Source: Sphagnum compactum
Lineage: Eukaryota; Bryophyta; Sphagnopsida; Sphagnales
DNA: 64,000 bases
Assembly: GCA_965153455.1 (NCBI GenBank)
Contig: OZ234493.1
Location: forward strand, 34,462,213 to 34,526,212
Direction: 5' to 3'
The notes below the pieces were generated by a model that made no database searches, was not told where the DNA came from, and saw nothing but the letters and a program-made list of their open reading frames with translations. Positions 12,294 through 22,699 of this stretch are shown here, in pieces (positions within the stretch are counted from its first letter, which is position 1; each line of letters begins with the position of its first letter). A program made the translations under genes and the position numbers.

Positions 12294-13525
12294 CACTAGT
12301 AGAAAAAGGCCAAAATATAATTAATTGATTTGCAACTACATGTAACTAATTGTCACTTGCAACTAACTTTGGTTACTTATGTAATTAAAAACCACATCAC
12401 ACATTTTTTGGTCACATTTGTGACTACTAGGTTTTTCATTCTTCCAATGGGATTATTTTTCACACTACTTTCATCCTAGAAGGCCTTCATATGGCCCATT
12501 AGTTGAAATAACGATCAAAAAATGGTAATTAGTATTTATGTCTATACATTAAGTTATGATATAATTAATTTTATATAGGGTAAGTTATGTGTTTTGTGTT
12601 ATGGTAACTAAGTACATTAGGCATTACGTATACATTACATACTTCACATCCACTAAGGTATATACATGTATTGATTTCATGGATTGGTTAGTCATAGTTT
12701 GAAGAATTATTAACATATATTAGCCTAATATTAGCATATATGTAAAGGTGGAAATACATCAATCATCCATAGGTGTATATTAATTTAAATTCATTTGGTG
12801 TAAATTCAAATTAGTCTACCACATGGCATATTTACATTTTGTCACGTGTCACAGTTTCAAAGGGTGAAAATCCTCTAAGGTGTACTACATAGGATGAAAA
12901 GGACCTAGTCTTTACTGTAGTCCTTTTTACCTTATATTTTGATCCCTATAAAAAATAATGAATCAAAAGTTGTCAAATATTTCAAAAGGACCATATTTAA
13001 AATCATTACAATTCTAAATTCCATCATAATCATCTATGAATGTGTTTTTACACGGTAAAAAATGACTAGGTAAAAAAGACAAAAATAGGTGATGTTGTGA
13101 CAAGATTTTGATACACTTAAAAAAATTTGAACCCAAGACCATATAATCATATGAATCTATTGGCCTAGATGGGATCTCCTTTATTTTTCAATTACAAAAG
13201 AAAGAAAATTAAATGCATTAAAATGTCACCTTGTGTTGATATTAGGGAACTCCAAGTGGCAAAACATTGGTTGGCACCAAAATAGTTGCAAATTAGTCGC
13301 AAATAGCCATACATATGAAATATTTTATACGTTCGATGAAACCAATAAAATATTTTCCATTTGCATCCATGGATTGATGACATCATCATGATGTCACCAT
13401 GATTTGCGATTAATTTGCACTTGTGACTATTTTTAGGCAACCAAAAAAATTTAGTTGCAAAGTGTCATTTGCGATTAAAAAGTAGTTGCATAACCCAGTT
13501 GCAATTTAAGACTTTTCTTTTAGTG
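12294..13525. mobile_element. Non-autonomous CACTA (En/Spm) element
   Basis: Left end CACTAGTAGAAAAAGG, right end (reverse complement) CACTAAAAGAAAAGTCTT: the CACTA terminus plus an AGAAAA-type inverted repeat. Short words of the form TTGCAACTA recur in both subterminal regions, as expected for transposase binding in this superfamily. The flanks are gaa and agaa, so a 3-bp duplication is possible but not clean. No transposase frame fits in 1.23 kb. It interrupts the Copia 1 pre-integrase region and itself contains a GGGT-TIR element. Confidence 0.85.
12862..13134 (+). mobile_element. GGGT-TIR miniature element, copy 1
   Basis: Starts GGGTGAAAATCCTCTAAGG; the reverse complement of its end reads GGGTTCAAATTTTTTTAAG, so both ends share a long imperfect inverted repeat. 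Closely related copies occur at 42034-42302 and 52181-52448. The flanks are aaa and aag. The size and GG-start would fit a PIF/Harbinger-type or similar MITE; the superfamily is not settled. Confidence 0.8.
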
Positions 13526-13990
13526 AGAACAAGCTCAATTTTGAACCAAAGAAATGTTGGAACTAGTACATTCTAATATCAAAGGTCCTCTAAACTCCAC
13601 ATTTACTGGTTTCCAATATTTCATCAATTTTATTGATGAATTTAGTAGATACACAATGGCATATCTCCTTAAGCACAAATCACAAAATTTTAATAAATTC
13701 AAAACATCTAAGGCCCAAGTTGAAAATGTTCAAAAGTAGTAAGAATTTTGTGAAATGACAATGGGCAAGAATATCTTTCAAATGAATGTACAAATTTTTG
13801 TGTGGATAATGGCATTCAACATCAATTCACACCCCCTACACTTTTAAACAAAATGGGGTGTTGAATTAAAGAATCAAACTTTGTTTGAAATAGTTCTTAA
13901 CATGTTCCACCATTCAAATTTGTTGAAAGCATATTGGGGTGAAGTTGTACCCCATCAACCATTTCCAAACCCCTCCAGTGTTGACCTTTC
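13526..13990 (+). pseudogene. Copia 1 integrase core (broken)
   Basis: Continues the Copia frame after the CACTA insertion: EPKEMLELVHSNIKGPL, where the first catalytic Asp of the usual LVHSD box is Asn, then FINFIDEFSRYTMAYLL carrying the second-Asp region. After stops it reads CVDNGIQHQFTPP and KAYWGEVV. Stops, a frameshift and loss of the first catalytic Asp make it inactive. The C-terminal part is shortened before the hinge. Confidence 0.88.
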
Positions 13991-14218
13991 AATTAGCACC
14001 AACATTCTTCAAGCAATCACCTAATCCCCATCCCCAACCCATACAATCATAGGTATACGTTTAGATGTCTCCAATCATTAATCCTCTCATAAATCCCCTT
14101 CTACCATTTGTCCAAGTATTCCCCACCAAAATAAATGAATAGGTAAACAAAGTGGTCATTCAAAGTAATGTCCTATGAATGATTTTGAGGTGAAACATTC
14201 CTTCTATGTACCCCAACC

Positions 14219-15296
14219 ATGGTTGTACCCTACAAGGAGAGCCAAACCCCTTGGAAGACATTAGGCCTTAGTGCCAACATTATAAAGTATTTTACTCTTT
14301 ATCTAGGTGATCCCACCATTTATAACCAAGCTTTATATAGTCCCACCTCCACAAAATGGAAGCTTGTTATTGAAAAGGAATTTAAATTTTTAATGAAGAA
14401 TAATACTTGGACATTTATGCCTTTACTATCCAACTATAATTTAGTTGGTTGTAAATGGGTTTTCAAAACAAAATATGGCAATAATAATGCAATCCTTAAG
14501 CAAAAAGTTCGCCTAGTAATTAAAGGTTTTTCTAAACAAGAAGGGGTTGATTATGATAACAGATATTCCCCTATTTTCAAAACAGTTTCAATGTAAGTCC
14601 TCTTTGTCTATACAACACATTTAAACCTTCATATTCATCAAATGGATGTCCAAACTAATTTCTTAAATGGAATTGAAAGAAATTTCTTATGGAGGTACCT
14701 CAAGGGTTACAAGTGGTTGAGAATTCCAATTTTGTGTCAAACTCAGTAAACCTTTATATATATGAAAACAATCATCTCGTACTTGGTACCAACATTTGGA
14801 TTCATTTCTTTCATCCATTGGATTTATTCCAAGTGTTGCTGATATTAATGTCTACATACATAAATAAGGTGACAACTTCATCATTATTGCACTTTATGTC
14901 GATGACATACTTTTGATCACTAACGATGGCATCCATTTGCTCTAGAAAATCAAACATGCTTTGAGTTCAAATTTTGACATGATTGATATGGGGCCTATCA
15001 CCTACAATACAATTTTGGGCCTCAAAGTGATTTATAATCATGTTCAAGATTTTATTCAAATCTTTCAACAAAGATATGTCCAATCCATCCTCCTCAAACT
15101 TAAAATGGAGTCTTGTCACCTAGTCTCCACTCCTTTGGAACCCAATACTAAATTAAGCAAAGCAAATTGTCCAACAACTCCACAAGAAGAAGAAAAAATG
15201 CAACATGTTCCTTACAAAGCCATTGTTGGGTCCCTCATTTACCTTTCCATATACACTCAGCCTAACATATCTTATTGCACAAGTACAATTGCTTAA
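14219..15296 (+). pseudogene. Copia 1 reverse transcriptase (broken)
   Basis: Reads WKLVIEKEFKFLMKNNTW, LVGCKWVFKTKYG and KGFSKQEGVDYDNRYSPIF, then MDVQTNFLNG near 14643. The polymerase active-site box appears as ALYVDDILLI at about 14890-14920 (YVDD intact). YKAIVGSLIYLSIYTQPNIS follows. At least three frame breaks separate these blocks. Confidence 0.93.
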
Positions 15297-15497
15297 TACA
15301 TAGTTCATCCCAATGAAAAACATTTGATTTTTGTTAAACGGATTTTGCGGTACCTCAAAGGCATTCTCACACTTGGTTTAATTTATACTCTCTCCCAAGA
15401 TGATTTCATTCTACAAGGTTTTTTTTATGTAAATTGAATTCACTTATCTTGGATAGTTGGCGGTTCACATCTGGCTATTGTTTTATGTTGGGTCGTT

Positions 15498-15862
15498 GTG
15501 TTGTTAATTCGGTTAGCTACAAACAACATTTTGTTGCCCTATCTCCCATTAAAAGTGAATACATGGCACTTTTTTGTGCATCTACTAAAGCAATTTGGTT
15601 ACATTGATTATTCCTTATATTGCCCACAGACTACCGCTATCCTTATATTTTCTAATAGTCAAAGTGCTACTCAATTAACCGAAAATCCCAAGTTTCATGA
15701 ATGGAGTAAACACATCGACATTCAAGTCCATTTCATTTGTGAACAAATGCAAGCCAACATAGTTAAGATGATATTTTGTCCAACCTTTGACATGACTACA
15801 AACATCCTCACCAAGAGTTTGTCTAAAGATAAACATTTACATTGTGTATGCTTAAGGGTTTA
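15498..15862 (+). pseudogene. Copia 1 RNase H (broken)
   Basis: The frame includes FSNSQSATQLTENPKFHE, KHIDIQVHFICEQ and TTNILTKSL, the standard end of Copia pol (usual forms: NPVFHxRTKHI, ADxLTKxL). It ends 22 bp before the 3' LTR. Confidence 0.88.
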
Positions 15863-15875
15863 AGAACTATCTAAT

Positions 15876-16073
15876 AAGGGGGGGTGTTAAGATTTTATAT
15901 CAAATAGTTTATATATTTATCGAGTACATTCAAACAATTATGGAATGTTGTGGCTTTACCCTTCTCATGTCTCTTGGCTCCTTCTTTAGGATCATTGTGC
16001 TCTGATTATTACAAATTCAACAATGTAAGAGTTTGGTTCTCCTCTTTCACTCAAAGTTGTCTTCTAGATCTCA
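15876..16073 (+). repeat. Copia 1 polypurine tract and 3' LTR
   Basis: aaggggggg (15876-15884) is directly followed by TGTTAAGATTTTATA, the LTR start at 15885. The LTR ends gatctca at 16073. Confidence 0.85.
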
Positions 16074-16187
16074 GGTTTTTATGAAACAACTGGTGGTTTT
16101 ATAACTGGTTCTTTGATTTTTAAAACCATGCTTACAAATCCTAAGAACTACTGTGGGTATGCTTATGTTACAAATCACCCAAAATGT
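16074..16187 (+). mobile_element. hAT-like miniature element, right part
   Basis: Resumes the element split at 9145. tttttatgaaacaactgg and aaaaccatg match the right half of the 18.2-18.6 kb copy, and aatcacccaaaatg corresponds to the terminal aaccatccaacactg with several changes. The exact right end is uncertain. Confidence 0.5.
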
Positions 16188-17331
16188 GTACATTGCAATA
16201 TTAGGTACGATCTCTCCAAGTTGTTTTCACTCAATGACTATACCAAAGCTATCAAAATTCAGGTCAAAAAAAATTGTCCATCTATTGTACACCTCTACTG
16301 CCAGTGATCAAGGTGCTAGTAAAGATGAGCATTACATGGAAAAGAGGAACAGTAGACTTCCAAATCTCCAGTCAATTCTTTTCAGCTGTTTTCTGGAAGG
16401 AGCATAAATAAAAAAGCTTGACAAGTCCTTGATTCTCCAGCCCATTTGCAAAACTTTTGCCTCGTATTCAAGGATCATCAACCCAAGATTGAACCAAATT
16501 TCTAAGTGAAAACATCATAATGCACCAGCAATTATATCTTCACCAGCATAATTGCAGATTCATCCCCAGAGGATATAAAACCAGTAAAATTGACACCTTG
16601 ACACACCCGCACTCATGGCAATGCAGGTTGTGTTGGTTAGGTGTATTTTGCTGCACCTTTTCTGCTAACAATCTGATCTGCTACAGCGGAACAATCTGAT
16701 TGGCACCCTTTAGCAGGTCTTTTAGGGTTTAGGTCAATCCTAAACCCTAATTCTTAAAGCCTTTGGCAGCTGGCTTTACCCTACACATAGAAAACAAATG
16801 AAGAGGAATTCAGTGTATTATGGTGAAGTTTTTTGCATCCTTGGTTATGCTCGGCCAATTTCCATCAGCACCCAATTTTCAATTCCACATGAATTCCCAA
16901 CAACTTAATGCATGAAATTAGATGTTTGCAAACTTTCAAATGTATTCACTGTTTTGCCTATGGAGCATGTGTAGCATCAGAAATTCAAGGTGGCGTTTGG
17001 AGCAGTGGTTGTTTTTTTCAATTTTCTAGTGTTGCATCTTAGGCTTAGCACCCCAAGAAGGATTTAGCATTAAATGGCAACAGGACATGTAGAGCAGTAA
17101 AAAACACAATTTGTAATCCTATTGTTGTTTGGCAACTTGCAAGAGGAAGTGCTCTTAAATTTGGCCAACCAACAGTAGTCCAAAACCTTTACTCTTTTGG
17201 TAAAATTTTGCTCACAAATGGCCCAACACAGGAGAGTGCAGGAGACAACTACTCCAATCCAAACCACACATGTATACATACGGTGGTGGGTTAACAGCCA
17301 GAGGTGCTTTCCTTCAGCAAACACCTCAATC
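16188..17331. other. Intergenic with telobox hairpin
   Basis: Less AT-rich than the surroundings between 16.56 and 16.80 kb. No open frame of note and no splice-supported exon. Holds the telobox palindrome at 16722-16750. Confidence 0.5.
16722..16750. repeat. Inverted telobox hairpin
   Basis: TTAGGGTTTAGG, loop TCAAT, CCTAAACCCTAA: a perfect 12-bp stem built from plant telomere-type/telobox words (AAACCCTA). Telobox words are known promoter elements in plants, but no gene start is evident here. Confidence 0.75.
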
Positions 17332-17703
17332 TGGGCCACAGTGAACCAGCACCCACAAGTGCATCATCCAATGGATGCCCATTATTACTCAGTTGTAGAT
17401 GAACCTTCTCAACTGAGTTAATATTTTCGTTTCACCACGGTAACCAATTTTGTAAAGAAATATGTCTCATACATAGGTTGGTAGGTAGGAAAAAATAGGT
17501 ACATACACATTTAAGGGCTGTTTTTACTACCTTTCTAATAACAACATGCTTGTGGATTGTTAGTAGGTAGATGATAAAAAAAAAAGCAACTGAGCTAACC
17601 ACCATGGTTAGCTAATGAACTGGAACACAATGGAAAACTGTTTTCAGACCATTTATCATCCATCTTTCATAGTGCACTGGTGGGTGTTGGTTCACTGTGG
17701 CCA
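17332..17703. mobile_element. Foldback element
   Basis: The left arm TGGGCCACAGTGAACCAGCA faces, at 17671-17703, the reverse complement of TGGCCACAGTGAACCAACAC, and the match continues into CCCAC(A/C)AGTGCA. Inside lies a perfect 9-bp hairpin AGCTAACCA-cca-TGGTTAGCT at about 17594-17614. A related copy is at 39.60-39.80 kb. No coding sequence. Probably a non-autonomous DNA transposon. Confidence 0.7.
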
Positions 17704-18247
17704 GGCTCAATCTGTTCTTCTTCCAGCTGCCCATAGATATATATGCCTCTGTTGTAGCTGAAGAACAAAGGACATGATGTACTACAAACTTATAACACCA
17801 ATGATTCATTTTTAGCTCACCCTGTCCTTATTTCAGTTCCTTTCCCCATTTTCTGACAATTGTTATTTTACTATTACCCATTTCCATCAATTCTACTCTC
17901 TTTTCAAGTGTTTCTCACCATTTTTTCATCATGTGCAAACTTACTTTATTCTCAACATTGCTGAACATTCGGATACATTCTTTGGGCAATCTGGATTTAG
18001 ATTTTGGAATTTTAATGACATCCAGATTTTTTGTTTGCTGAAATATCTTGACCTGATTACAGTGATGATATTGTTTTTGAATCAGATCAAAATGGTTTGG
18101 ACACAATCTAATGCAAGGTGCAATACCTCAAAAGGAGAAGGAAAATCAAAAAACACAAAATTGTAATCAAAACCCACAAATAGAATTACCAAACCCAAAC
18201 TTAGAGTGACTGAATTATTTCCACGCATCCCAAGGTGCTGTGTAAAC

Positions 18248-18590
18248 CAGAGTTGGACGGTTATCTGAATTTTTTAAATAACCTTCAGTTCCAAATTGTC
18301 GGGAATTGAAGAACTTCCAGGTCCAGTTTTTTCAAAAAAATCAGAATCAAAGAACCTCAGGTTCTGGTTTTTTGACAATATTAATAGTCAAAAGAACCCC
18401 CCAGTTCCAGTTTTTCTTTAAACCTTAAAGAACCAACTTCTTTCATGAAATACCCGGATAAGAACCGGAAATTTTACAGAGTGTCATTTATTCTTAGATT
18501 TTTTTTTTCAGAACTGCGGTTATATGTCAAAGTCAGTTCTCAGATTTTCGAGAACCATGGTTATATATCTGTGGGAACCATCCAACACTG
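18248..18590 (+). mobile_element. hAT-like miniature element, intact copy
   Basis: Left end CAGAGTTGGACGGTT; the reverse complement of the right end is CAGTGTTGGATGGTT. Flanks gtgtaaac and gtggaaat match at 6 of 8 positions, consistent with the 8-bp target duplication of hAT elements. At 343 bp it has no transposase. Related copies: 8973/16187 (split by Copia 1) and 56313-56753. Confidence 0.8.
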
Positions 18591-19452
18591 GTGGAAATAT
18601 CTAATGTAATTTTTCTTTTAACGCTACCCTAAAGACATGCAAGAGTGATGTCAAGCACCATGGACAAGAGTAAAAACAAAGTTTAAAACTCCACAACATC
18701 ACTGTAACAAAGCCTTCCAATGCACAACATAATCCAAATTTAGGAAGTAATTTGATTCCTAATAATATGTCCATTATTTCACATTATGCAAATGACAATT
18801 GAAATCTCAACTCATGCCCTTAATTGAAATCCTCAAGAACAAGTTCTCATTATTATGTACCACTCATGTTACACATAAGGATTATCCTCAGGTATCTCTG
18901 TCTTTGTGTTTTTCACCAAAATTTAAGTTATGTATATAATTTTATGCCTTTGGATTTGTTTGAATTACCTTTCTGACGAAGAAGCAATGGTGTTATCTAA
19001 AATGGCACTTGTTTTGGAGGGAAATCAATTGGTTCAGACTGGATGTATGAGAAAACACACGATTGTTTTTATTGTTAAACAACACATGCATTCAATCCTT
19101 AAATAAAAAATGCATGTTTTCAAACATTGTTATTCAACAATATTGTTTCTACAAATACCTAGATCATGACAAAGGTTCCAGTTCTAATTCTTCACAAAAA
19201 TTCAAAGCTGAGTCCTGCTCACATTTGGGTGTCTCCAGATTGTTTGTGACAATCCCAAATCTGGTTCTGCTATAGAAATTCAAAATGGGTTTCCATTTGG
19301 AACTGGGTTCTTTTATTGTTGGTTTCAGATTGATGGGGTAGTTGCAATTTCTGTTCATTGCACTAGAACTATTTGACCAGGTTTGGTCCAATTAATTCTA
19401 GTTCTTGTGCACCTCTGCTCAAGAAACCAATTCATCTCACAAACACATTGCA
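18591..19452. other. Intergenic, nothing recognised
   Basis: AT-rich sequence without a supported gene. Short frames on both strands at 19.06-19.4 kb have no family resemblance. Confidence 0.5.
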
Positions 19453-19680
19453 ATGGAATGTTACACGATATCCACCATCCCACATTACCCAGCTGCCAGG
19501 TACCAAGTTATGGAATGTTACATGATATCCACCATCTCACATTACCCAGCTGCCAGGTACCAAGTTATGGAATGTTACATGATATCCACCATCCCACAAT
19601 ACCCAGCTGCTGTGTACCAAGTTCTGGAATGTGACATGATATCCACCATCCCACATTACCCAGCTGCCGGGTACCCAGCT
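19453..19680. repeat. 57-bp minisatellite, four tandem copies
   Basis: Four contiguous units start at 19453, 19510, 19567 and 19624, each opening with (a/c)tggaatgt(t/g)aca and closing ggtaccaagtt (last unit gtacccagct). Period 57 is a multiple of three, so plus-strand frames stay open and encode 19-residue repeats (MECYMISTI...). Copies differ at a few positions. It lies about 1.1 kb beyond the stop codon of the SRS gene. Confidence 0.95.
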
Positions 19681-20769
19681 CCCATCACTAGGTGAAGCAA
19701 CCAAAATCAATAAAGCATCTCAAATGCAGGCTTTCAGTACATTGAGAAAGACTCAGATAACTCAGTTGTCAGCTTTACAAAAGGGTGTTAGAGGAAAGGT
19801 CCAATGATGACAGGAGAGTAGTAATAACATAGATCAGGAAGCACGACTACTAAGGAGCCACAGTTGGAAACAGCAGCATCATGCTATATCTAGCTATACA
19901 TCATGATGAGGCATGTAAAATCTAGAATCACAAAAAGGGCTTCCATGCTAGCTAGAAGTTGAGCATTTTGGGAGTTGGAAAATTATCTGATACTAAGCAT
20001 TTTGTGTTGCTTGTGTGGGCCAAAGCTTAACTACTGATGCCAGGACTACAGTGTGTAGGCTGGCACGAGTGAATGAGTGAGAGTGGAGAACAATTTACAG
20101 TCACCCTGATGAACCCAAAAGCTACAAACATGGGACTTCTAAAATACTCACTCCTTCACTCACCCCACACATTCATTCAGGGCTGAGTAAGAAAAATGCA
20201 CAACCAGTTTTCAAAATCCGAAGCAATTTTGACACAATTCTTTGAACCAAAAAAATTCCAGTTTTGTCTGCAGAAACAATCTAACATAAGGACCCCAACT
20301 CCTGAACAAATCCTTTTTTGGTGAGAAAACTATTCCCTGCACAAAGGGGATAGGATTGACTTGTGAAACATCTTACCCAAAAATCCTTCTTCTTCTACTG
20401 CCTGATGTACTTATCGCAAAGCTGTATTCACCCACCCCCCCAAAAAAAATCCACATATTTGTGAATATCCAGAAACAAACATTAGTTAGTGTCACAATAA
20501 TTCAACCTGGATAATTAATAGAATCTGTTCCATGCTTCCTAATACCTAGCTTTCTCCTGGGGAGACAGTTTTGACTCACTACTTCACAAGGCATCACTGC
20601 ACTTGTGATCAATATCACCAAAGCCCATTGGCTGTGGCAAATAGCATGAAGAAAATGTGGGTAGTAATCTCCAACCCCCACCAGCTCCTCATGAGACACA
20701 GCATCCCTGAATGAACTAGCCAAGTAACTCCCCAGTTTTTTACATTTTCTGGATCTTGGGCCCAGGACT
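19681..20769. other. Flank downstream of SRS stop, includes likely 3' UTR
   Basis: On the minus strand this follows the SRS stop codon. A 99-codon minus-strand frame at 20502-20801 overlaps the terminal exon but shows no SRS-type conservation and is probably untranslated 3' sequence. No clear poly(A) signal was identified. Confidence 0.5.
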
Positions 20770-21149
20770 TCACCTTTTATAGAAGAGTTCAAAACATGCA
20801 CAGATAGACAACAGCTTACAAAAATTATTATTGCAATTGTAAAAAGTCAGTGGCTGACCTCCCAACAGTGCGCTGCCAGAAACATACAAAGTTGAGGGGT
20901 CGATCAGGGCTGAGGACGATGGCATGCCACCTCGGCTCCCACCAAGCTGCAATTCCCCTAGTGATGGCACAGCAGCTTGGCCATTGTCAACACCTTGATC
21001 ATATAACACGCCTTTGAAAATATGGCCCCCAATTTTGACAGTTGCCTGATATGCAAACTCATTCTCACCATCTTCCACGCCCATTAATCTCACACACTTG
21101 AACAGCGCCTGTGCTCTCACTTCCGGAGGAAGCCCACCTTTTGATGATG
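20770..21149 (-). CDS. SRS: SRS exon 3, IGGH-domain exon
   Basis: The acceptor CTACACACCAG|CATC joins exon 2 in phase 1 and creates an Ala codon. It encodes [20 protein letters not shown] and the IGGH domain, then a less conserved tail ending FELFYKR and TGA. The zinc-finger and IGGH domains being split by one intron is the usual arrangement of this family. Confidence 0.92.
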
Positions 21150-22699
21150 CTGGTGTGTAGATGACCAAAAATGATGGATACTGTTAGCTCACCAATGAAC
21201 CCTAAACCCCTAAACCCCTAATTGACAGATGTACCATTCAACAATTTACTTTCATTTCTTGCACAACTCTCATCATCTGAAAGGATCCAATCACACAAAT
21301 TGTGGACACATAACACTGCCCTAAATAACAACATAGTGCATGACACCATGTCATGTTTTCATGCAGCCAAGTCCAAAAAGTGTGGCTGAATAAAAGAACA
21401 CCCACAAGTGACTGGAAGATCAAAGAAATATGACCCATGACAAAGGAACCACCACCACAAAAGAAAAGAGTTTTGAAACCACAGAAATGAAGATCCAGTT
21501 TCACAGCAAGTATTTATGCACACACAGGTAGAAGTGGTGAGTCATGCATCAGAGATTTGATATAAAGCATTATCTACCTGGTTGCGACGGATGAGTTGCA
21601 GTGAGATGAGCAGAGTTTAGATCAGAACCCCTCGGAGATGTTGCAGAGGTTGTGGTGAGAGAATTTGCAACATTGGCTACTAGTGTTCGAGCGCGCTTCG
21701 ACTTGGAGCGAAGAAGCCCTGAGGAGGTAGCTGCAGCTGATTCGGCTGCTTGTCGTTCCCGACGCTTGGCAGCAGGAACCCAAGTACTTTTCAAATGGGT
21801 GCTACATTCAAAGCCTCGACTCTTACAACACGTTCGACATCGCTGGTATGAGCAATCTTTCTTTGCTTGGTTTCCACATTCTTGACATGCAGTCGATCCT
21901 GTTCCTGTCACTACAGTACCTGCTCCTCCTGCTACTACTAATTGCTGCTGCTGCTGCTGCCCCCCAATTTCCTTTGCCTTCCCACCTCCTGCTCCCCACA
22001 GCTCTTCAGCATGTGGTTCTTGATATAACCCCCGTCCCCCCACAGAAATACACAATCAGACCTGAATCCCCTTTGTGGATATAGAATCCGCATAAGACCA
22101 CACGAAAAAAATTCAGACCTAAAAAACTGCCTGCAAAGAAACAGGAGAAGCACACATAGAAGTCGGGATCATGGACGTCCACAACAAGATGGGAGGAGCA
22201 TTTGCAATTCACATATCAGCAAAATTCAGCAAGGGCTGGAAACAAAAGGAGTACCCACCTCCTCTGCATTCAAGGAAGAATCAGATACAGTCAAGCAAAG
22301 CTCTAAGACTGTATCTCACATGCCCACACACACATACATACAAGAAAGGGGAAAAGCATGTCTGGGTACTTTGCTGGAACCTTCACAAGGTTGCAAGGCA
22401 GAGAATTGCAGCAGGAGAAAATATGGAAGGTGGGGGCAAGGCAAAGAAGAGGATGCTGATGAAACCATCATCAGTAGTGCAGGAATTGGGGAAAAGGAAG
22501 CTTGGAGTACAACCTCCTGAAGAGCAAGAGAAATTGTGAGAGAAAAGCAAAAAGCAAATGGGAGAAAGGGAGGTGCAATCATTGGGCAAGAGAGTATGGA
22601 GTTCATACCATGGAGATGCAGATGGTTGTCAGGTTCAGATGGACCCACATGCGCAGAGGCAGTGGCAGGGTTATGCTGCTGCAGGCTCTGCACATTCAT
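20770..22699 (-). CDS. SRS: SHI/STYLISH (SRS) family transcription factor, three-exon model
   Basis: A land-plant transcription factor acting in the nucleus; known members bind promoters and raise auxin-biosynthesis gene expression. The model joins exons 22699-22609, 22018-21578 and 21149-20770 into 303 residues. The RING-like zinc finger (cysteines 75, 78, 86, 91, 94, 95, 102) fits the family pattern CX2CX7CX4CX2C2X6C, followed by [17 protein letters not shown]. The IGGH domain at about 189-225 contains [17 protein letters not shown] (IGGH at 217-220) and FKGVLYDQG. Six glutamines lie at 51-56. Intron phases match (both phase 1). Length fits the usual 250-400. The start is uncertain: ATG at 22699 is the only in-frame ATG, yet the frame stays open for 203 codons upstream. 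The three tail residues-worth of family features after YDQG (about 75 residues) are poorly conserved. Confidence 0.93.
21150..21577 (-). other. SRS intron 2
   Basis: A 428-bp GT-AG intron. It holds a telomere-like run of repeated CCCTAAA words at about 21199-21221. Confidence 0.85.
21578..22018 (-). CDS. SRS: SRS exon 2, zinc-finger exon
   Basis: Carries the poly-Gln tract, the whole RING-like zinc finger and a basic stretch ([10 protein letters not shown]). The donor CAACCAG|GTAGAT is good. The acceptor is taken as TATATCAAG|AACC; two other AGs just downstream (GAAG|AG, GCAG|GA) keep the same phase, so the first residues may shift by up to about 11. Confidence 0.88.
22019..22608 (-). other. 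SRS intron 1
   Basis: About 590 bp, GT at 22608-22607 and AG at 22020-22019 in the chosen model. The zinc-finger frame meets a TGA just upstream of the acceptor, which supports an intron here. Confidence 0.7.
22609..22699 (-). CDS. SRS: SRS exon 1 (from first in-frame ATG)
   Basis: Starts [11 protein letters not shown] and ends with HLHLH plus one base. The donor CATG|GTATGA is strong. The same frame continues upstream to 23308, rich in Gly, Gln, Glu and His, with a stop just before it and no ATG in it; that extension would add 203 residues if entered through an upstream exon or a non-AUG start. Confidence 0.65.

Larger units (their letters stand above)
9146..16073 (+). mobile_element. Ty1/Copia LTR retrotransposon, element 1 (decayed)
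   Basis: A complete but inactive element of about 6.9 kb. LTRs at 9146-9349 and 15885-16073 share the words tttatatatt/tttatacatt, ggctttaccc/ggcttttccc, ctccttctttagg and caatgtaagagttt. A primer-binding-like tggtacca follows the 5' LTR and a polypurine tract aaggggggg precedes the 3' LTR. Pol order is protease, integrase, reverse transcriptase, RNase H, which defines Copia. Stops and frameshifts break every domain. A 4-bp GGTT flanks both ends (9142-9145, 16074-16077). A CACTA element interrupts it at 12294-13525, and about 1.1 kb of unexplained sequence separates gag from the zinc knuckle. Confidence 0.92.

Noticed and set aside
12294-13525. CACTA 3-bp target duplication
   Set aside because: Flanks gaa and aga do not match cleanly; the insertion is supported instead by termini and by the Copia frame resuming.
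19453-19680. CRISPR-like direct repeats
   Set aside because: The four 57-bp units are contiguous with no spacers and the context is eukaryotic; it is a minisatellite.
20502-20801. 99-codon minus frame as an extra SRS exon
   Set aside because: It overlaps the terminal exon in another frame and has no family similarity; better explained as 3' UTR.
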